Made by a program: the position numbers and the translations under genes. Positions 11,150 through 22,113 of a DNA stretch of 64,000 bases are shown one piece after another. Source of the DNA: Diphasiastrum complanatum (taxonomy: Eukaryota; Streptophyta; Lycopodiopsida; Lycopodiales; Lycopodiaceae). The stretch lies in NCBI GenBank assembly GCA_029204225.1, contig CM055113.1, positions 11,494,234-11,558,233 on the forward strand, read 5' to 3'. Numbering within the stretch: the first letter of the stretch is position 1; each line of letters begins with the position of its first letter. The notes under the pieces were generated by a model. It saw only the letters and a list, made by a program, of their open reading frames with translations. It did not search any database and was not told the DNA's origin.

Positions 11150-12210
11150 TGAATTTCTTGGTGGCTACAATGGTGAAGGACGAACTTCGGTTGTTGCTTT
11201 AGTAGCTTCAAGCTCATCTTCTTCTTGCAGATGTTTAATCCACTACCTCATATCCTGATATATTTGTTTTTCTGCATAAAGATTTGGATAGCCTCCAGAT
11301 GTTGTTGGTATATCGGTTAATGGTATAGAATCAGCAGGTACTCGATCCGCTACTTGTTCTTTCTGCTTTTGTGCTCTGGTGACCACCATCAAGGGTGCAC
11401 TTGATTTATTCTGAGCTACTGGTCTTTGTTTGATTGTTATCAAATTTATAGGAGTTGTAGCTGGTGGTGGCTTCGGTCTTGCTAGACAGTTTTTATAGCA
11501 ATGCCCATAACCACAGTCACAACAAAATGGTACAAATTTCTCTTTATTTGGACATTCTACAACTTTGTGATTTTCTCCACATGCAAAGCATCCAAGTGGT
11601 GCTCTGGTCTAGTTTCTAGATGCTTGTTGTTGTGCGACAACATAAATAGCATATTGCCCTAAAGATCCACCTTCGTGATCATTACCATAGTTCCATTGCT
11701 CGGCACTTATATACGATTCTGGTTCCATCAAATTGGCAGGAGGAGCGGAGTGCTTTGGTGGGACAGGCAAGGCTAAACGTTCCGGGTATCCAAGAGCAAA
11801 TTGTCGAGGTCTAGCTGCTAGATTTCCTCCATACTATGGTTCTTGATATCCCATTTGGGCATACCGTTGCTCAATTATCCGAGGATTGAAGTTGCAAAAA
11901 GTGGTCTCATGATCAGGCGAATTACACAAATGACAAATACTAATTTCCAATTGTTTTTTCAATTGAGGACACTTGTTCATTGTGTGATTTCCTGTACAAA
12001 TAGAACACCAGACATTTTTCCTGGTAGGAAAAAAGTCTTTGCAAACTTCTCAGGTTCCTTGTTCGCTTGTATGTGGAAATCTTCCAATGCAACTTTTCCA
12101 TCTGTTTTTGCTGGTTCTTTCCGAGTTTTTCAAACTCATTGAGCATCATTTCTGCAGTAGCGTTGACATTTGTTGATGCAATAGTGGTGGATGTCATAGT
12201 GGTCTACCCT
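11150..12210 (-). pseudogene. Gag C-terminal zinc-knuckle region of element C
   Basis: Minus-strand remnants between gag and protease. Near 12008-11970 a knuckle reads CSICTGNHTMNKC and near 11594-11550 another reads CFACGENHKVVEC; both have spacing CX2CX3HX4C, one residue shorter than the common form. A third Cys/His cluster (CCDCGYGHCYKNC) lies near 11515. The rest is Pro/Gln-rich. Frames change several times. Confidence 0.7.
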
Positions 12211-12359
12211 GCTCTATAAGACAACATACTGATATTCGGCTCATCATCTGAATCTTCATCCTCCTCCCGAATTGCATCATCCATAACATTTTGCAAGAGC
12301 GCATACTCATTATGGTGTTTCAGCTCACATCTGATCCTTTTAGGTAAACCTGACAAAAA

Positions 12360-12803
12360 TCACATAATCATGACATTTTTGTTAATCAACTCAGGTTCGC
12401 ACTCAGATCTGAGGCGTTTCACCCATTCAATGTAATCTCGAACCATTTCTTGCTTTCCCATTTTAATTTTACTTAAAAGTAGGAAAGGGTCTTCCATAAA
12501 CTTCCAAGGTTTGAATCGTGTGATAAGGGCTCGTTTAACAACCTCCCAATCTGTATGTTCAGATTCATCTTGATTATAGTACCAATCTTGTGCTGCGCCT
12601 GTTAAGGCCATAGGAAAAAGATTAAGTTTATCTTGAGGGAAAATTTCGCCATAGACTTCACAGGATTCAACATAGATCTGAAGAAATCTAACTGGATCTG
12701 TTAACCCATTGTATTTGGATAGATTCAAATGGGGTGCTTTTCTAACAATGACAGGATTGACTTCCTCAGAAGCACCTCCAGGAGCAACTCTAGGAGCAGC
12801 CAT
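12360..12803 (-). CDS. Gypsy gag (retrotransposon Gag domain) of element C
   Basis: 147 codons from MAAPRVAPGGASEE. The Gag capsid-like domain spans roughly residues 25-145, with LSKYNGLTDPVRFLQIY, the typical ALTGAAQDWYYN, the RALITRFKPW block and MVRDYIEWVKRLRSECE. Gag assembles the particle that packages the element RNA. The upstream start fits the ATG at the edge of a non-coding leader. The frame ends at 12360 and related sequence continues in another frame, so the C-terminal half is detached by a stop or shift. Confidence 0.88.
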   Translation of the reverse strand: MAAPRVAPGGASEEVNPVIVRKAPHLNLSKYNGLTDPVRFLQIYVESCEVYGEIFPQDKLNLFPMALTGAAQDWYYNQDESEHTDWEVVKRALITRFKPWKFMEDPFLLLSKIKMGKQEMVRDYIEWVKRLRSECEPELINKNVMIM

Positions 12804-13723
12804 CTTAAAAAATTCAAATCAGACAGACAATGAGATTGGATCTAGATTTTTCAATCAAAACTATCTCAGATCAGATCTGCTAGATCTATTTTACTTTTCA
12901 AGAATCTGATGGCTATATCGTAAAAAAGATTTCAAAATTCAATCAATCGATACTTCTAAAAAATGAAAAATTTCTCAGACTCCAAATCAGACTGTATCAT
13001 ACCTGACCCAAATTTTGACAGAGACTTGATCTGGAAAATCATAATCAAAAAATAGTACTATCGAAGGTTCTCTAGGCGAAGACTGGCTTGGCGAAGGTTC
13101 AATAGTGCTATTTTGGAAAAAAAAAACACTCTGATCAACTTTTCTGACAATTTTTATAAAAATAACCTTCGTCGAACTCTCAGATGTAAGATTCGACACA
13201 AATAAAGCTAGGGTGAACCCGACGAAGGTTTCTGACACAAAAAAATACGGTTTCTGTAGTTTGGCGAGGGTAAAAATCAAGATTTTCTATGATTTGGACA
13301 AGAAGAATCTTCGTCGAACTCACAAATAGTATTTTACTATAAATAGAATATTTTAAAAACTCAGCGAAGGTTTTGGCAAAGGATCAAGAGTAATACTGGT
13401 ATTTTTGCAAAAAAGTGGCTTTTTTTGGCAAAAATATGGCAATATGACAACTGATCCTCTGAAAAACCTTCTATTTTTTGTATTAATCTTCGCCGACCTG
13501 GCAGTAGATAGATCTGAATCACACCTATGCACAATGAATCATGCGAAGGTTCTTTTTTTGTTTTTTTAGGGTTTGGTAATTTTTGGGTGTTTTTTGACTA
13601 TTTTTCTGATGTTTCTAGATTTTGTTGGAAATGATTGTTCGCCCTTCAAACTGAAGGTTCTGTGATTAAAACCGAAGGTGTCTGCAACTCGACAAAGGTT
13701 TTCCAGAAAGAGAAAAAAAAAAG
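12804..13723 (-). other. Leader of element C with repeated CGAAGGTT octamers
   Basis: No coding sequence. The octamer CGAAGGTT occurs at 13062, 13092, 13223, 13365 and 13544, and its complement AACCTTCG at 13164, with several one-base variants between. Poly-T and poly-A tracts are frequent. No LTR matching 7637-8220 is present. The right edge is an A-run against B's 3' LTR. Confidence 0.65.
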
Positions 13724-14232
13724 CCATTATTGAGCACGGTTGTTAGTATGGGGTCTAATGTGAGACCATGATGGTTATGAAATGGCTGGATTGCATAACA
13801 AGAAGTTTGGGGGGTTTGGGGGGCGGAACCCCCCGAGAAACAGGGGGTCCAGGGGGCGGTACCCCGCCGGTGGGGGGTTTGGGGGGCAGAGACTCCCAAC
13901 GGCAGAGTCCAGAGGTGGCCTCTTCATCATTCGATCTTTCGACTCCTTATGCAAAAATAAAATTTTGGTGTTTTGCATCCCTTTTTTCATTTGGCTGTTC
14001 GCTCTCTCTGATGGTGGTTGCCACTATATAGCTACCACATTGAGAAGCATTCCTTAGCAGTTGGAGCATTCTATTTTGTAGATCAGTCGTATTCGAGATC
14101 GTCATTGAAGCCCTTCTCCACGGTGCACGGATTGGATAGCACCATTATCATATGTACTGGCTTTGTTGTCAGATTTTCATATTCACGTTCATTGTCTCTT
14201 GTCTATGTTGAATTCAATTGTTGATTATAATA
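13724..14232 (+). repeat. 3' LTR of element B, lacking its first ~81 bp
   Basis: Matches 4117-4591 closely, including the same GGGGGCAGAG-type tract, TATA-like ACTATATAGC (14022-14031) and the end ATAATA. It contains an extra GC-rich stretch around 13850-13885 compared with the 5' copy. AGATT follows at 14233. Confidence 0.85.
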
Positions 14233-16140
14233 AGATTTGCATCTAACCTCATGACTTTGGCTCCTTCACATAAGGTTCTATTCTTCCTCTCGGCCACTCC
14301 ATTTTTTTGTGGTGTCCTTGGGCTTGTGTACTCCCTCTTGATCCCATTTGCATCACAAAATGCCTTGAACTTGGTAGAAATATACTCACCACCATTGTCA
14401 CTTCTCAAGCCCTTGTCTTTGTAGAAAATTGAACCTCCCTTGCAATCTTTGACTTGACAAAGACATCAAACACCTCATCTTTGCTTTTTAGTAGATACAT
14501 CCAACAAAATCTACTATTTCATTAATTAAAGTCATACACATCTTAGCACCTCCATTGCTAATTGTAGTAACACCATGAATATCCAAATGCACAAGTTGAA
14601 AAGGCTTACTTGACCTTGATGTAGATCTCTTGTAAGGTAACCTATGTGACTTTGATAAAGCACATAGTTCACAAACATGATTCAAGCTTGTTAAAGGATT
14701 GGGAAGACCAGACACAACTTGCCTCTTTGTCATCACCTCCAATGACTTGTAGTTGAGATGCCCCAATCTCTTGTGCCATACCTCTTGCATTGACAATTGC
14801 TCCTTTTCCGTACATCCAACTTGGTTAGCAACAACAGAAGCATCAAGTTTGAACAACTTACCTTGCCTCTACTCTTTTGCAATCAATTCATCCTCCTTCT
14901 TGATCAAACAAGCATCACCATCAAACACCACTTTGAACCCCTTGTCAAGTATTTGACTCACACTAAGAAGGTCCTTAGTGATAAATAGAATGAACAAAAC
15001 ATCCTTCAAATTCATATTCCTATTAGTAGAAAGGGAAATAGGAATTGTGCCAATCCCTTTGATTGGACACTCACCATCGTTGGCCATGTAGATCACCTTC
15101 TTTTCACTTTCAAATGCCATCAATGATGAATAATACTCCTCATGATATGTCATATATGATGTAGCTCCACTATCAATCCACCAAGGATCAATGTCTCCAT
15201 GATTAGCCAACAAGCAAGATGACATAACAAAAGCATAATTTGAATTATGTTCATCAACACCATCTTCATCAAGAGTTAAATTTGTTTGTTTCTCACCTTG
15301 ATCTCTTTTCTTCTCGAAACAATCACTTGCAAAATGACCTTTGACTCCACAATAAAAGTATTTTAACTTGGATCTATCTTTCTTCTTGCCAACAAAAGTA
15401 GAAGGCTCACATTGATCTTGACTCTTTGGCCACTTGCTCTTGCCTTTGTTCTTGAACTTGCCTTTGATGAACATTGCTTCCTCCTCTCCAACTTGAGATG
15501 TAGAAGTAGATCCACCTCTTGATAGAAGCCTAAACTCTCATTCACCAAGATTTCTTGCAAATCCTCCATACTTGGCAATGTATTTTGAATAGCAAAGCTT
15601 TACACCAAATTAGCATGATCATCCAACAAGCTATTAAGAACATCTTGAACAAGTTCCACATCCTTAATGCTTTCACTAATACATGCTAGTTCATCACTCA
15701 AAGCTTTAAACTCTAAAAACAAAAGCATGAGCACCTTCATCATTCTTTTGAAGACTTTGAAAAATTTCTCCTTAGATTTAGGACCCTAGATGTAGACTTG
15801 GACTCATAAATCTCTTCAAAGATTCCCAAGCCTCACTTGATGTTGTGCACTTATCAACTTCCTTGAGAAGTTCATTAGTCACATTCATCTTGATCACATG
15901 TAAAGCTTTCTTTGCCTTCTTGTCATATCTCAATTATTCTTGAGGTGCCAGAGGTGTCTTCTCCACACCTACAACAATATCCATCAAATTATTCATCTCA
16001 AGCAAAAATTCCATCCTCATCTTCCAAGTAAAATAATTTGGTGAGGTAAACCTATCATTGCCTTCCAGCATGAAGCCTTGAAGTTACCATGATGCAATGA
16101 TTTGATCTTTTCTTTAAACCTTTTCCAAGGCACTTAGAAT
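14233..16140 (-). pseudogene. Copia A gag-pol, 5' half (gag, knuckle, protease, integrase core)
   Basis: Continuation of A on the minus strand. Gag pieces lie about 16100-15480, badly shifted. 15474-14869 holds the zinc knuckle (FYCGVKGHFASDC, first Cys of the CX2C pair read as Tyr) and the protease with WWIDSGATSYMT, intact Asp-Ser-Gly. 14856-14488 is GAG-pre-integrase with VWHKRLGHLNYKS and CELCALSKSHR. 14408-14233 is integrase core with MRSDNGGEY and TPQKNGVAERKNRT. The junction at 14233 continues at 4035. Confidence 0.85.
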
Positions 16141-16661
16141 TCCCTTGAAAATCAGCAAATAAAATTGAAGAATAAATCACAAAGATATGAAAACAATCTA
16201 GCCTCTCATTCTCTTTTCTAGCAAATCCTAGCACATAGATTGTTGATTCTCTTGATCACAATATGATAAACTTTTGTCAATACCTAAGATTGAAACACAT
16301 TCTTGAAAAAGTCCAGCAACTTAAAATCAAGAGATCCTATCAAATTTAGGGTTCTTTCAAAAATGCAAAATATTGAATCAAAAAAAATTTATATGCAAAA
16401 CCTAGAATCTTGGTATATCATCTAATAGAATGTAGCATCCACAACCATAAGCAATTTTTGTTTGCACAATATAGTAAGTGGCTTCAAAATCCAGCCTAAT
16501 ACAAGTGTTTTGACCTAAAATGATTTTAAGATCACAAAAATCCAATCTCTATACTTGAAACTACAAGATTTGAGCTAGAAACACCTCCAAATCCACATAG
16601 AGTTTATGGCACTCTAAAATCAACCTCTAGATTTTGGAAAATCGCCAACTTTGGCCTGCAA
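16141..16661 (-). other. Leader of element A
   Basis: Non-coding sequence between the primer site and gag. It aligns with the plus-strand leader of FE at about 22114-22627, for example around the stretch with CAAATCTTG and the later CCTAAATTTGAT. No other feature seen. Confidence 0.65.
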
Positions 16662-16676
16662 CCTGATCTGATACCA
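16662..16676 (-). other. Primer-binding site of A
   Basis: The minus strand reads TGGTATCAGATCAGG directly after the LTR end ...TTTTTCACA. Ten of the first twelve bases match the initiator-Met primer site. Confidence 0.8.
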
Positions 16677-17195
16677 TGTGAAAAATTTAGATCCAAAACA
16701 TACTTCATGGATCAACATGATCTGAGCCAAATTTGGATGCACATCTAGAAATAGCTAGAAGATAGAAATCACTACTTTATGCATGCTAGAACTTAGTAAA
16801 TGCATAAAGGTATGATCATGAACACTTAAGTATATTAAGGTGTTGTCTCTTTGCATACAACAACAATAGCCTATTGTTCTTCACACGTGTGAAAGCAAGA
16901 TCAATCATAAAATCAACATTCTACACACAGAAAACCAAGATATCAAGAAAAATACACATGAGATGGGCATAGGATCATAAGAGATGGATTATCCAAATCA
17001 AAAGAGAATACAATGATATGTTCTCCACACTACTATTCCTATTTATAGCTGCTCAAATGTCATTTTGCCACTTGCCCTAAACTTTTCCTAAATGATAATT
17101 TCTTGGTATCTCACCAAATGACCTAGAAGTTCTAGTCTAGATGCAATGTATGAGAATGAGCCAATTAGAATGAGTCCAAACTCGACCTTGACCTC

Positions 17196-18028
17196 TGTGA
17201 AAAATGCAAAAATAAGCTTGGTAAAGGCCAAAAATCTTGTATATAGATGATTACACATGTGTGGAGCCTGTTCCCACGTGTGAAAATAATGTACTTGTCA
17301 TGTACCATAATCATATAGGTTGTACATATGATTTAATTCAAGTTCTAGTGGCTAAAAAGGCCAAAAACTAGTTTTCTAGATATATGACACATTGCATCAA
17401 TCTATTGATTGCATGAGCCAAATATTTTGGTTAGGTGTCATATCCCATGTGTAGAGGACATCTCACACGTGTGGAATAAGCTGAAGTAGGCGAATTTTGA
17501 ATTCTAGAAGATTTCCTTGTAGATCTCCATATAGAAGGAAAATAGACCAAAAGTGCTCAAAATAGAAGGTTTTGTCCAAGTGTCAGTTTTCCATGATGAA
17601 TCATCATATGACAAAGCACCTTCACACATGTGGGATCAGAGGGATGATCAGTACCACGAGCTCCCACTTATTGTATATATAGAGCCACATTTGGCCATAA
17701 TCAATGTGAGACACCAATCTTGGTTTTGGAAGCAATTTTGAGTGATTCTCTCCATTTGTCTACATTTGTTTTGATTGTTTTGAGGTTCTATCAATGTGTA
17801 CTTGATTTTCAGGTTGGAGTCCGTACCCTGATAGGGTTTCACACGTGTGAAACCAGCAAGTACATTTACCTTCAATAAATGATTGTTCTTGTTTGGATTT
17901 TATGTCTAGAATTGATCTAGATTGATCTTAATCTTATGTAGATTGATAGATCAAGTAAATCTAACATCCAATCCCTCTTGAGGATCAGATTAGGATCCAC
18001 TCTTGGTCCTTTTTGTACTTTTCCCACA
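17196..18028 (+). repeat. 5' LTR of element D
   Basis: Begins TGTGAAAAATGC and ends TTTTCCCACA. TATATATA lies at 17675-17682. CACGTG palindromes lie at 17275-17280, 17466-17471 and 17842-17847, each in an ACACGTGT-like context, and related CACATG sites occur near 17253 and 17625. Confidence 0.92.
17675..17682 (+). promoter_or_regulatory. Candidate TATA box of the D LTR
   Basis: TATATATA followed by GAGCC, near the middle of the LTR. The same element is in the 3' LTR at 21609-21616. It is downstream of two CACGTG sites and upstream of a third. Confidence 0.5.
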
Positions 18029-18041
18029 TGGTATCAGAGCC
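18029..18041 (+). other. Primer-binding site of D
   Basis: TGGTATCAGAGCC begins immediately after the LTR, a full match to the usual initiator-Met primer site. Confidence 0.9.
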
Positions 18042-19628
18042 TAGTACAAGAGGTTTTGTTGAAATTGATAGGGTTAATCCAAATCAAAGCCAAAATTAGC
18101 AGTTTTTTGGAAACTAGTCAAATTTTGGGTAGCGAGTTGGATTTGATAGATATTCTCAAAAATTTTGGACAGAACTTGTTGTGGGCTGTAGGAACCCTTT
18201 TCACACGTGTGAGTCCGTACAGCTCCGGTTTTGGCTGAGAAAATTCAAAAATTTGTAAAATTTGACTCACACACCCAATTTGAGAGATTTTTGGTGCAAA
18301 ATCAAGCATTTTCTATAGAGAATCTAATCCCTTGATTAGTTCTTGAATTAGATCAGCCAAGAAATTAAATTTGAAGCTTGAAATAGGTGCATTAATTGAT
18401 CATCTCTGATTTTTTGAGTGCATGTTGAAGTTGAGAGAGATTTTGCTAAAAATCATAGATTAAGGAGTGATATGCAAGGTGAGAGGTTGAAATCCATTGT
18501 ACCATCACTCGAGATTTGTTCAAGAGTGATAGGGTCAAGTTTAGAAGCATCAATTTGCTAGAAAACATCCTTGGATCTGTCTTCCAAGTGAAACCTTTGA
18601 GAGTTTCTAGTGCATATAGAGCATCTATGCAAATCTTTTGTAGAATTTGATATAGATTGGCTTAAATTGAGAGTTCTAGAAAAGAGATTGAGATCCAAGT
18701 CACATTGTTCAACCCTACTCAATTTGTTTGAGTGATTGTAAGGTTTGAAAAGAGTCATTAAGGTGTCTATGACAAATGTGTAGAGAGAGATCCAATTTTC
18801 TAAGAGTTCTTTCCTTTATAGAGGGCAAGATCTAGAAGCTCATTTTGTGTTGTTATTGGTGGAGAGTTTGTCTTCTCCTAGGTGATCAAATCTTTCTAAG
18901 TGGCATTAGCTCTTTGAAGCACAATATCTTAGTGAGAGAAATCACAACTTTTGATTTTGAATTTCATTCCAAGTCTCTAAAGGTAGAGTAATTGGTGGAA
19001 TCCAATAGGAGTGATTGAATTTAATTTGTTGAGCAAAAATTGACATAGTATGTATGAAACTCAAATTAGTTCTATTCAACTTTCTTTGTGAGAGTGTGAG
19101 GGTCAATTTGTGATCCCATTGGATATCTAGAATGAGGAGGAGTCCATATTTGAGTATTCATGCATGGTTGAGATCTTTGTGAATCTCTAGTTGTCTAATT
19201 TTTTAGCTTTGTGAAAAATTGGTGGTATAGTTTGTTCTCAAATCATATCAAATTCATTCTAAATCTCAAGAGTGAGATTATTTGGGTCAAGAGTGAGTCC
19301 AAAAGAAGTGATTAAGTTTGATTTTCATGTGTTTGAAACAAAATCCATCTTTTGTTCAAGAATCTCAAGTGTTGAGAGAACTAGTCGAGTGAAAAGGAAA
19401 ATCTAAGTATCAAATCTTTTTCATATCCATTTCAACTTTCAAAAGAAAGAGTCATTGGTATTTGATGAGTCCAATAGGAGATTGGATCTGATTTCTTTAG
19501 TGATTTGATTCAAAGATTGTGTGCTTTTGTCTTAGTGATCAAAGCAAAGTTTCCAAGTGACTAGTCATTACTGCGAAGATTGATTCTTAGGTTTGTGAGC
19601 TAGATCTTTTGTAGATCATTCCAGATTA
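18042..19628 (+). other. Long leader of element D
   Basis: About 1.6 kb of non-coding AT-rich sequence between the primer site and the first gag-like frame. A further CACGTG in TCACACGTGTGA lies at 18204-18209. Recurrent GTGAGAG and AGAGTGA-like words are seen but no ordered repeat. Confidence 0.6.
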
Positions 19629-19988
19629 TTGAAGATGTTCAAATCTAGTCTCTTGAAAGTCACAAATTACATTTGTAGAATCATATCACAGGTTTTTATT
19701 CACATGGCATCAATAGGTGGCATCCTATTGAAGGAAAGAAAGGATCCTAAGTGCAACCTTTGTGGCAAGGGAGGATATATTTTCTCAAGATGCTACAAAA
19801 AGAAGACCAATCCATCCAAGGAGAACCAAAGCAAGGGGGCCGAGGTGAAGGATGGAGCTTCAAGTTCAAAATGCAAATACAAGAAGGACAAGTCCAAGGA
19901 AAGGTGTTTCCTTTGTGGAAAGGTGAATGAGGCTTGGAGTCTCACAAGGACTTGCAAGACTTCAAGAGTCCATCACAACACATGTTGA
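19629..19988 (+). pseudogene. Gag-like nucleocapsid fragment of element D
   Basis: 119 codons. Residues 42-55 read CNLCGKGGYIFSRC, a zinc knuckle of spacing CX2CX4(H)X4C in which the His is replaced by Tyr, a change of one base. A Lys/Ser-rich spacer follows, then a second partial CX2CGK motif (CFLCGKVNEAWS) that loses its His and last Cys after a frame change. It resembles the nucleocapsid end of Copia Gag. Confidence 0.6.
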
Positions 19989-21003
19989 ATCTTTTGAAAT
20001 TTTTCATTTGAAAGTGCATTGTTTGGTTCAAGATGCAAAGATAGATGTCACTTTCATGAAAGTAACCTGGATTTATTTTATGTCCTTGGAAAGTATTTTG
20101 CTTGGAACTTTAGATAAGTTCAAACTTATTGTTATGATCCAAGAGATATCAATCAAGAATAAGAAGCATCAATCACAAAATGGAAATAGTTTCATTTATG
20201 CTCTCATGTCAACTTATGAAGATCTATTTTGCTTTGAAGGGATTTTTGTATCTCAAAGGTGGCTTAAGGCAATGCTAGTTGAGTGTGATGCCTTAAAAGA
20301 TAGCAAAATATGTTTTCTTTGTAATCTTACATTAGTTATGAAGTCAAGGAAATGGAAATATCTTCATAATGTAGGATCTTTTGGTTTCAATAAGATCATG
20401 AATGATGTGTTCATTCATAAAGATGAAAATTGTATGTTCTCAATCCTAAAGACAAGTTGTAAACTTTTTATGAGAATAAGTGAAGCATCCAAAGTGGACA
20501 CTTATATCCATAAGCAAGTAGTTAGCCTTATTGATATGGAGATACCTTTTGATTTCAATATTGGAGAAATCATGCCAAGTTGTGGTGATTTTTGGACTTA
20601 TGTTTCTAGCATAAGTAATCTTGATAATCATAGGAAGTGCATATTGAATGGTCATACTTGTTGTGATCATTATGAGACATGGAGATCTCGGATTTCCATC
20701 AAGAAGGAGCATCATGAAGAGGATCTTAAGGAGTCATCTCAAGGTTCAAGTGTGCCAAGGATTGAGGAGGAGAGACCTTCTCAAGTTGTGATTCCAAAAA
20801 GAAACTCAAGAAACATGGTTGAACCCATGTGGCTCACATTTCAAGAGAAAGAGGAGCATATCTCATGTGAAGGAGCAAGCCTCAAGGTCAAACATCTACA
20901 TGAAAATTGGAAGGAATCAATTTTGGAGGTGCTAGGATGGTGCAAAGCTCTCAAGCTCATCAAAGATGTCAACATCAAAGAAGCACTATCATGGATATGG
21001 TGA
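19927..21003 (+). CDS. Unidentified 358-codon ORF of element D
   Basis: The longest frame in D, overlapping the end of the gag-like frame in another phase. It has no RT, integrase or protease motif. The last third is rich in Glu, Lys and Ser (IKKEHHEEDLKESSQGSS) and includes a stretch (MVEPMWLTFQEKEEH) that may be a relic of the linker before Copia RT. It could be decayed Copia sequence or non-coding filler that stayed open. No function assigned. Confidence 0.35.
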   Translation: MRLGVSQGLARLQESITTHVESFEIFHLKVHCLVQDAKIDVTFMKVTWIYFMSLESILLGTLDKFKLIVMIQEISIKNKKHQSQNGNSFIYALMSTYEDLFCFEGIFVSQRWLKAMLVECDALKDSKICFLCNLTLVMKSRKWKYLHNVGSFGFNKIMNDVFIHKDENCMFSILKTSCKLFMRISEASKVDTYIHKQVVSLIDMEIPFDFNIGEIMPSCGDFWTYVSSISNLDNHRKCILNGHTCCDHYETWRSRISIKKEHHEEDLKESSQGSSVPRIEEERPSQVVIPKRNSRNMVEPMWLTFQEKEEHISCEGASLKVKHLHENWKESILEVLGWCKALKLIKDVNIKEALSWIW

Positions 21004-21120
21004 TTTCAGATCAACATCAAGCTCATTGGCTGATCTTCACACCTTTTGAACCAGCAAAGACCAATTTAGCCCATGGAGTCAAGTTCAAGATCATCATGTT
21101 TTCCATCAAGCTAGATTTTT

Positions 21121-21129
21121 GAGGAGGAG
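21121..21129 (+). other. Polypurine tract of D
   Basis: GAGGAGGAG ends directly before the 3' LTR start TGTGAAAAATG. This is the expected second-strand priming site. Confidence 0.8.
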
Positions 21130-21962
21130 TGTGAAAAATGCAAAAATAAGCTTGGTAAAGGCCAAAAATCTTGTATATAGATGATTAGACATGTGTGGAG
21201 CCTGTTTCCACGTGTGAAAATAATGTACTTGTCATGTACCATAATCATATAGGTTGTACATATGATTTAATTCAAGTTCTAGTGGCTAAAAAGGCCAAAA
21301 ACTAGTTTTCTAGATATATGACACATGGCATCAATCTATTGATTGCATTAGCCGAATATTTTGGTTAGGTGTCATATCCCATGTGTAGAGGACAGCTCAC
21401 ACGTGTGGAATAAGCTGAAGTAGGCGAATTTTGAATTCTAGAAGATTTCCAAGTGGATCTCCATATAGAAGGAAAATAGACCAAAAGTGCTCAAAATAGA
21501 AGGTTTTGTCCAAGTGTCAGTTTTGCATGATGAATCATCATATGACAAAGCACCTTCACACATGTGGGATCAGAGGGATAATCAGTACCACGAGCTCCCA
21601 CTTATTGTATATATAGAGCCACATTTGGCCATAATCAATGTGAGACACCAATCTTGGTTTTGGAAGCAATTTTGAGTGATTCTCTCCATTTGTCTACATT
21701 TGTTTTGATTGTTTTGAGGTTCTATCAATGTGTACTTGATTTTTAGGTTGGAGTCCGTACCCTGACAGGGTTTCACACGTGTGAAACCAGCAAGTACATT
21801 TACCTTCAATAAATGATTGTTCTTGTTTGGATTTTATGTCTAGAATTGATCTAGATTGATCTTAATCTTATGTAGATTGATAGATCAAGTAAATCTAACA
21901 TCCAATCCCTCTTGAGGATCAGATTAGGATCCACTCTTGGTCCTTTTTGTACTTTTTCCACA
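21130..21962 (+). repeat. 3' LTR of element D
   Basis: 833 bp, the same length as the 5' copy with a constant offset of 3934 bp, so no net length change is seen. CACGTG sites are at 21209, 21400 and 21776. ACCTC follows. Confidence 0.92.
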
Positions 21963-22113
21963 ACCTCGACCACTTGTCTACTTGTCAAAAATAGTACAAA
22001 CACTATTCAGGCCTTTATTTACATAAAAAAAATCTATCTCCAAGTTGAGATCTAAATTTGGCCTCAAAATTGCCAAGACCAAACAACTAAATTAGTTGAT
22101 TTTTCATAATTAA

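Larger units (their letters stand above)
7637..13723 (-). mobile_element. Gypsy-like Gag-protease element C inside B
   Basis: On the minus strand the order is leader, gag (12803-12360), zinc knuckles, retropepsin-like protease (11140-10550), an unidentified segment, a coiled-coil ORF, a polypurine tract and one LTR starting TGTCACGGGG at 8220. No RT, RNase H or integrase is visible in 6 kb. No 5' LTR was found; the block ends at A-rich sequence next to B's LTR. It fits a non-autonomous Gag-carrying LTR element or a fragment. Its junctions replaced about 1.5 kb of B, so arrival involved deletion. Confidence 0.7.
4036..14232 (+). mobile_element. Copia LTR retrotransposon B, nested in A
   Basis: Starts TGTTAGACATTC and ends ATAATA, flanked by AGATT. 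The 5' LTR is 4036-4591 and the 3' LTR 13724-14232 lacks its first ~81 bp. Gag through the first half of RT is present (about 4664-7636). RT from its catalytic motif onward, RNase H and the 3' LTR start are gone, replaced by block C. All coding parts contain stops or shifts. Confidence 0.85.
17196..21962 (+). mobile_element. Non-autonomous LTR retrotransposon D
   Basis: Complete structure: two 833-bp LTRs, primer site, polypurine tract and TSD ACCTC (17191-17195 and 21963-21967). By eye the LTRs differ at about 14 positions (about 1.7%), so the insertion is recent relative to its host A. The 3.1-kb interior has a degenerate Gag-like zinc knuckle and one longer frame but no protease, integrase, RT or RNase H motif. 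It would need enzymes from another element. Confidence 0.9.
2029..22108 (-). mobile_element. Copia LTR retrotransposon A, nested in the FE leader
   Basis: A minus-strand Copia element with LTRs at both ends and the duplication ATTAA on each side (2024-2028, 22109-22113). Its left edge begins TGTGAAAAAATC. Its right edge ends TTTTCATA, the complement of TATGAAAA, so the terminal TG has become TA, a typical C-to-T decay. It is interrupted by B (4036-14232) and D (17196-21962). Reading the minus strand, the order is gag, zinc knuckle, protease, integrase, RT, RNase H. A and FE belong to one family by LTR and protein similarity. All frames are broken. Confidence 0.88.
16677..22108 (-). repeat. 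5' LTR of element A, split by element D
   Basis: The LTR occupies 16677-17195 and 21968-22108, about 660 bp when D and one ACCTC are set aside. It carries a G-box CACGTG at 16884-16889 within TCACACGTGTGA. The outer end is mutated (CATA instead of CACA). Confidence 0.85.

Noticed and set aside
13768-14057. Gly-rich frames around 13768-14057
   Set aside because: Come from the GGGGG-rich tract of the B 3' LTR, not from a gene.
17553-17875. Conserved 62- and 75-codon frames repeated at 21487-21809
   Set aside because: Both are inside the LTRs of D; they are conserved because the LTRs are duplicates.
18029-19628. Hidden gene in the long leader of D
   Set aside because: Stops in all frames and no motif-bearing segment.
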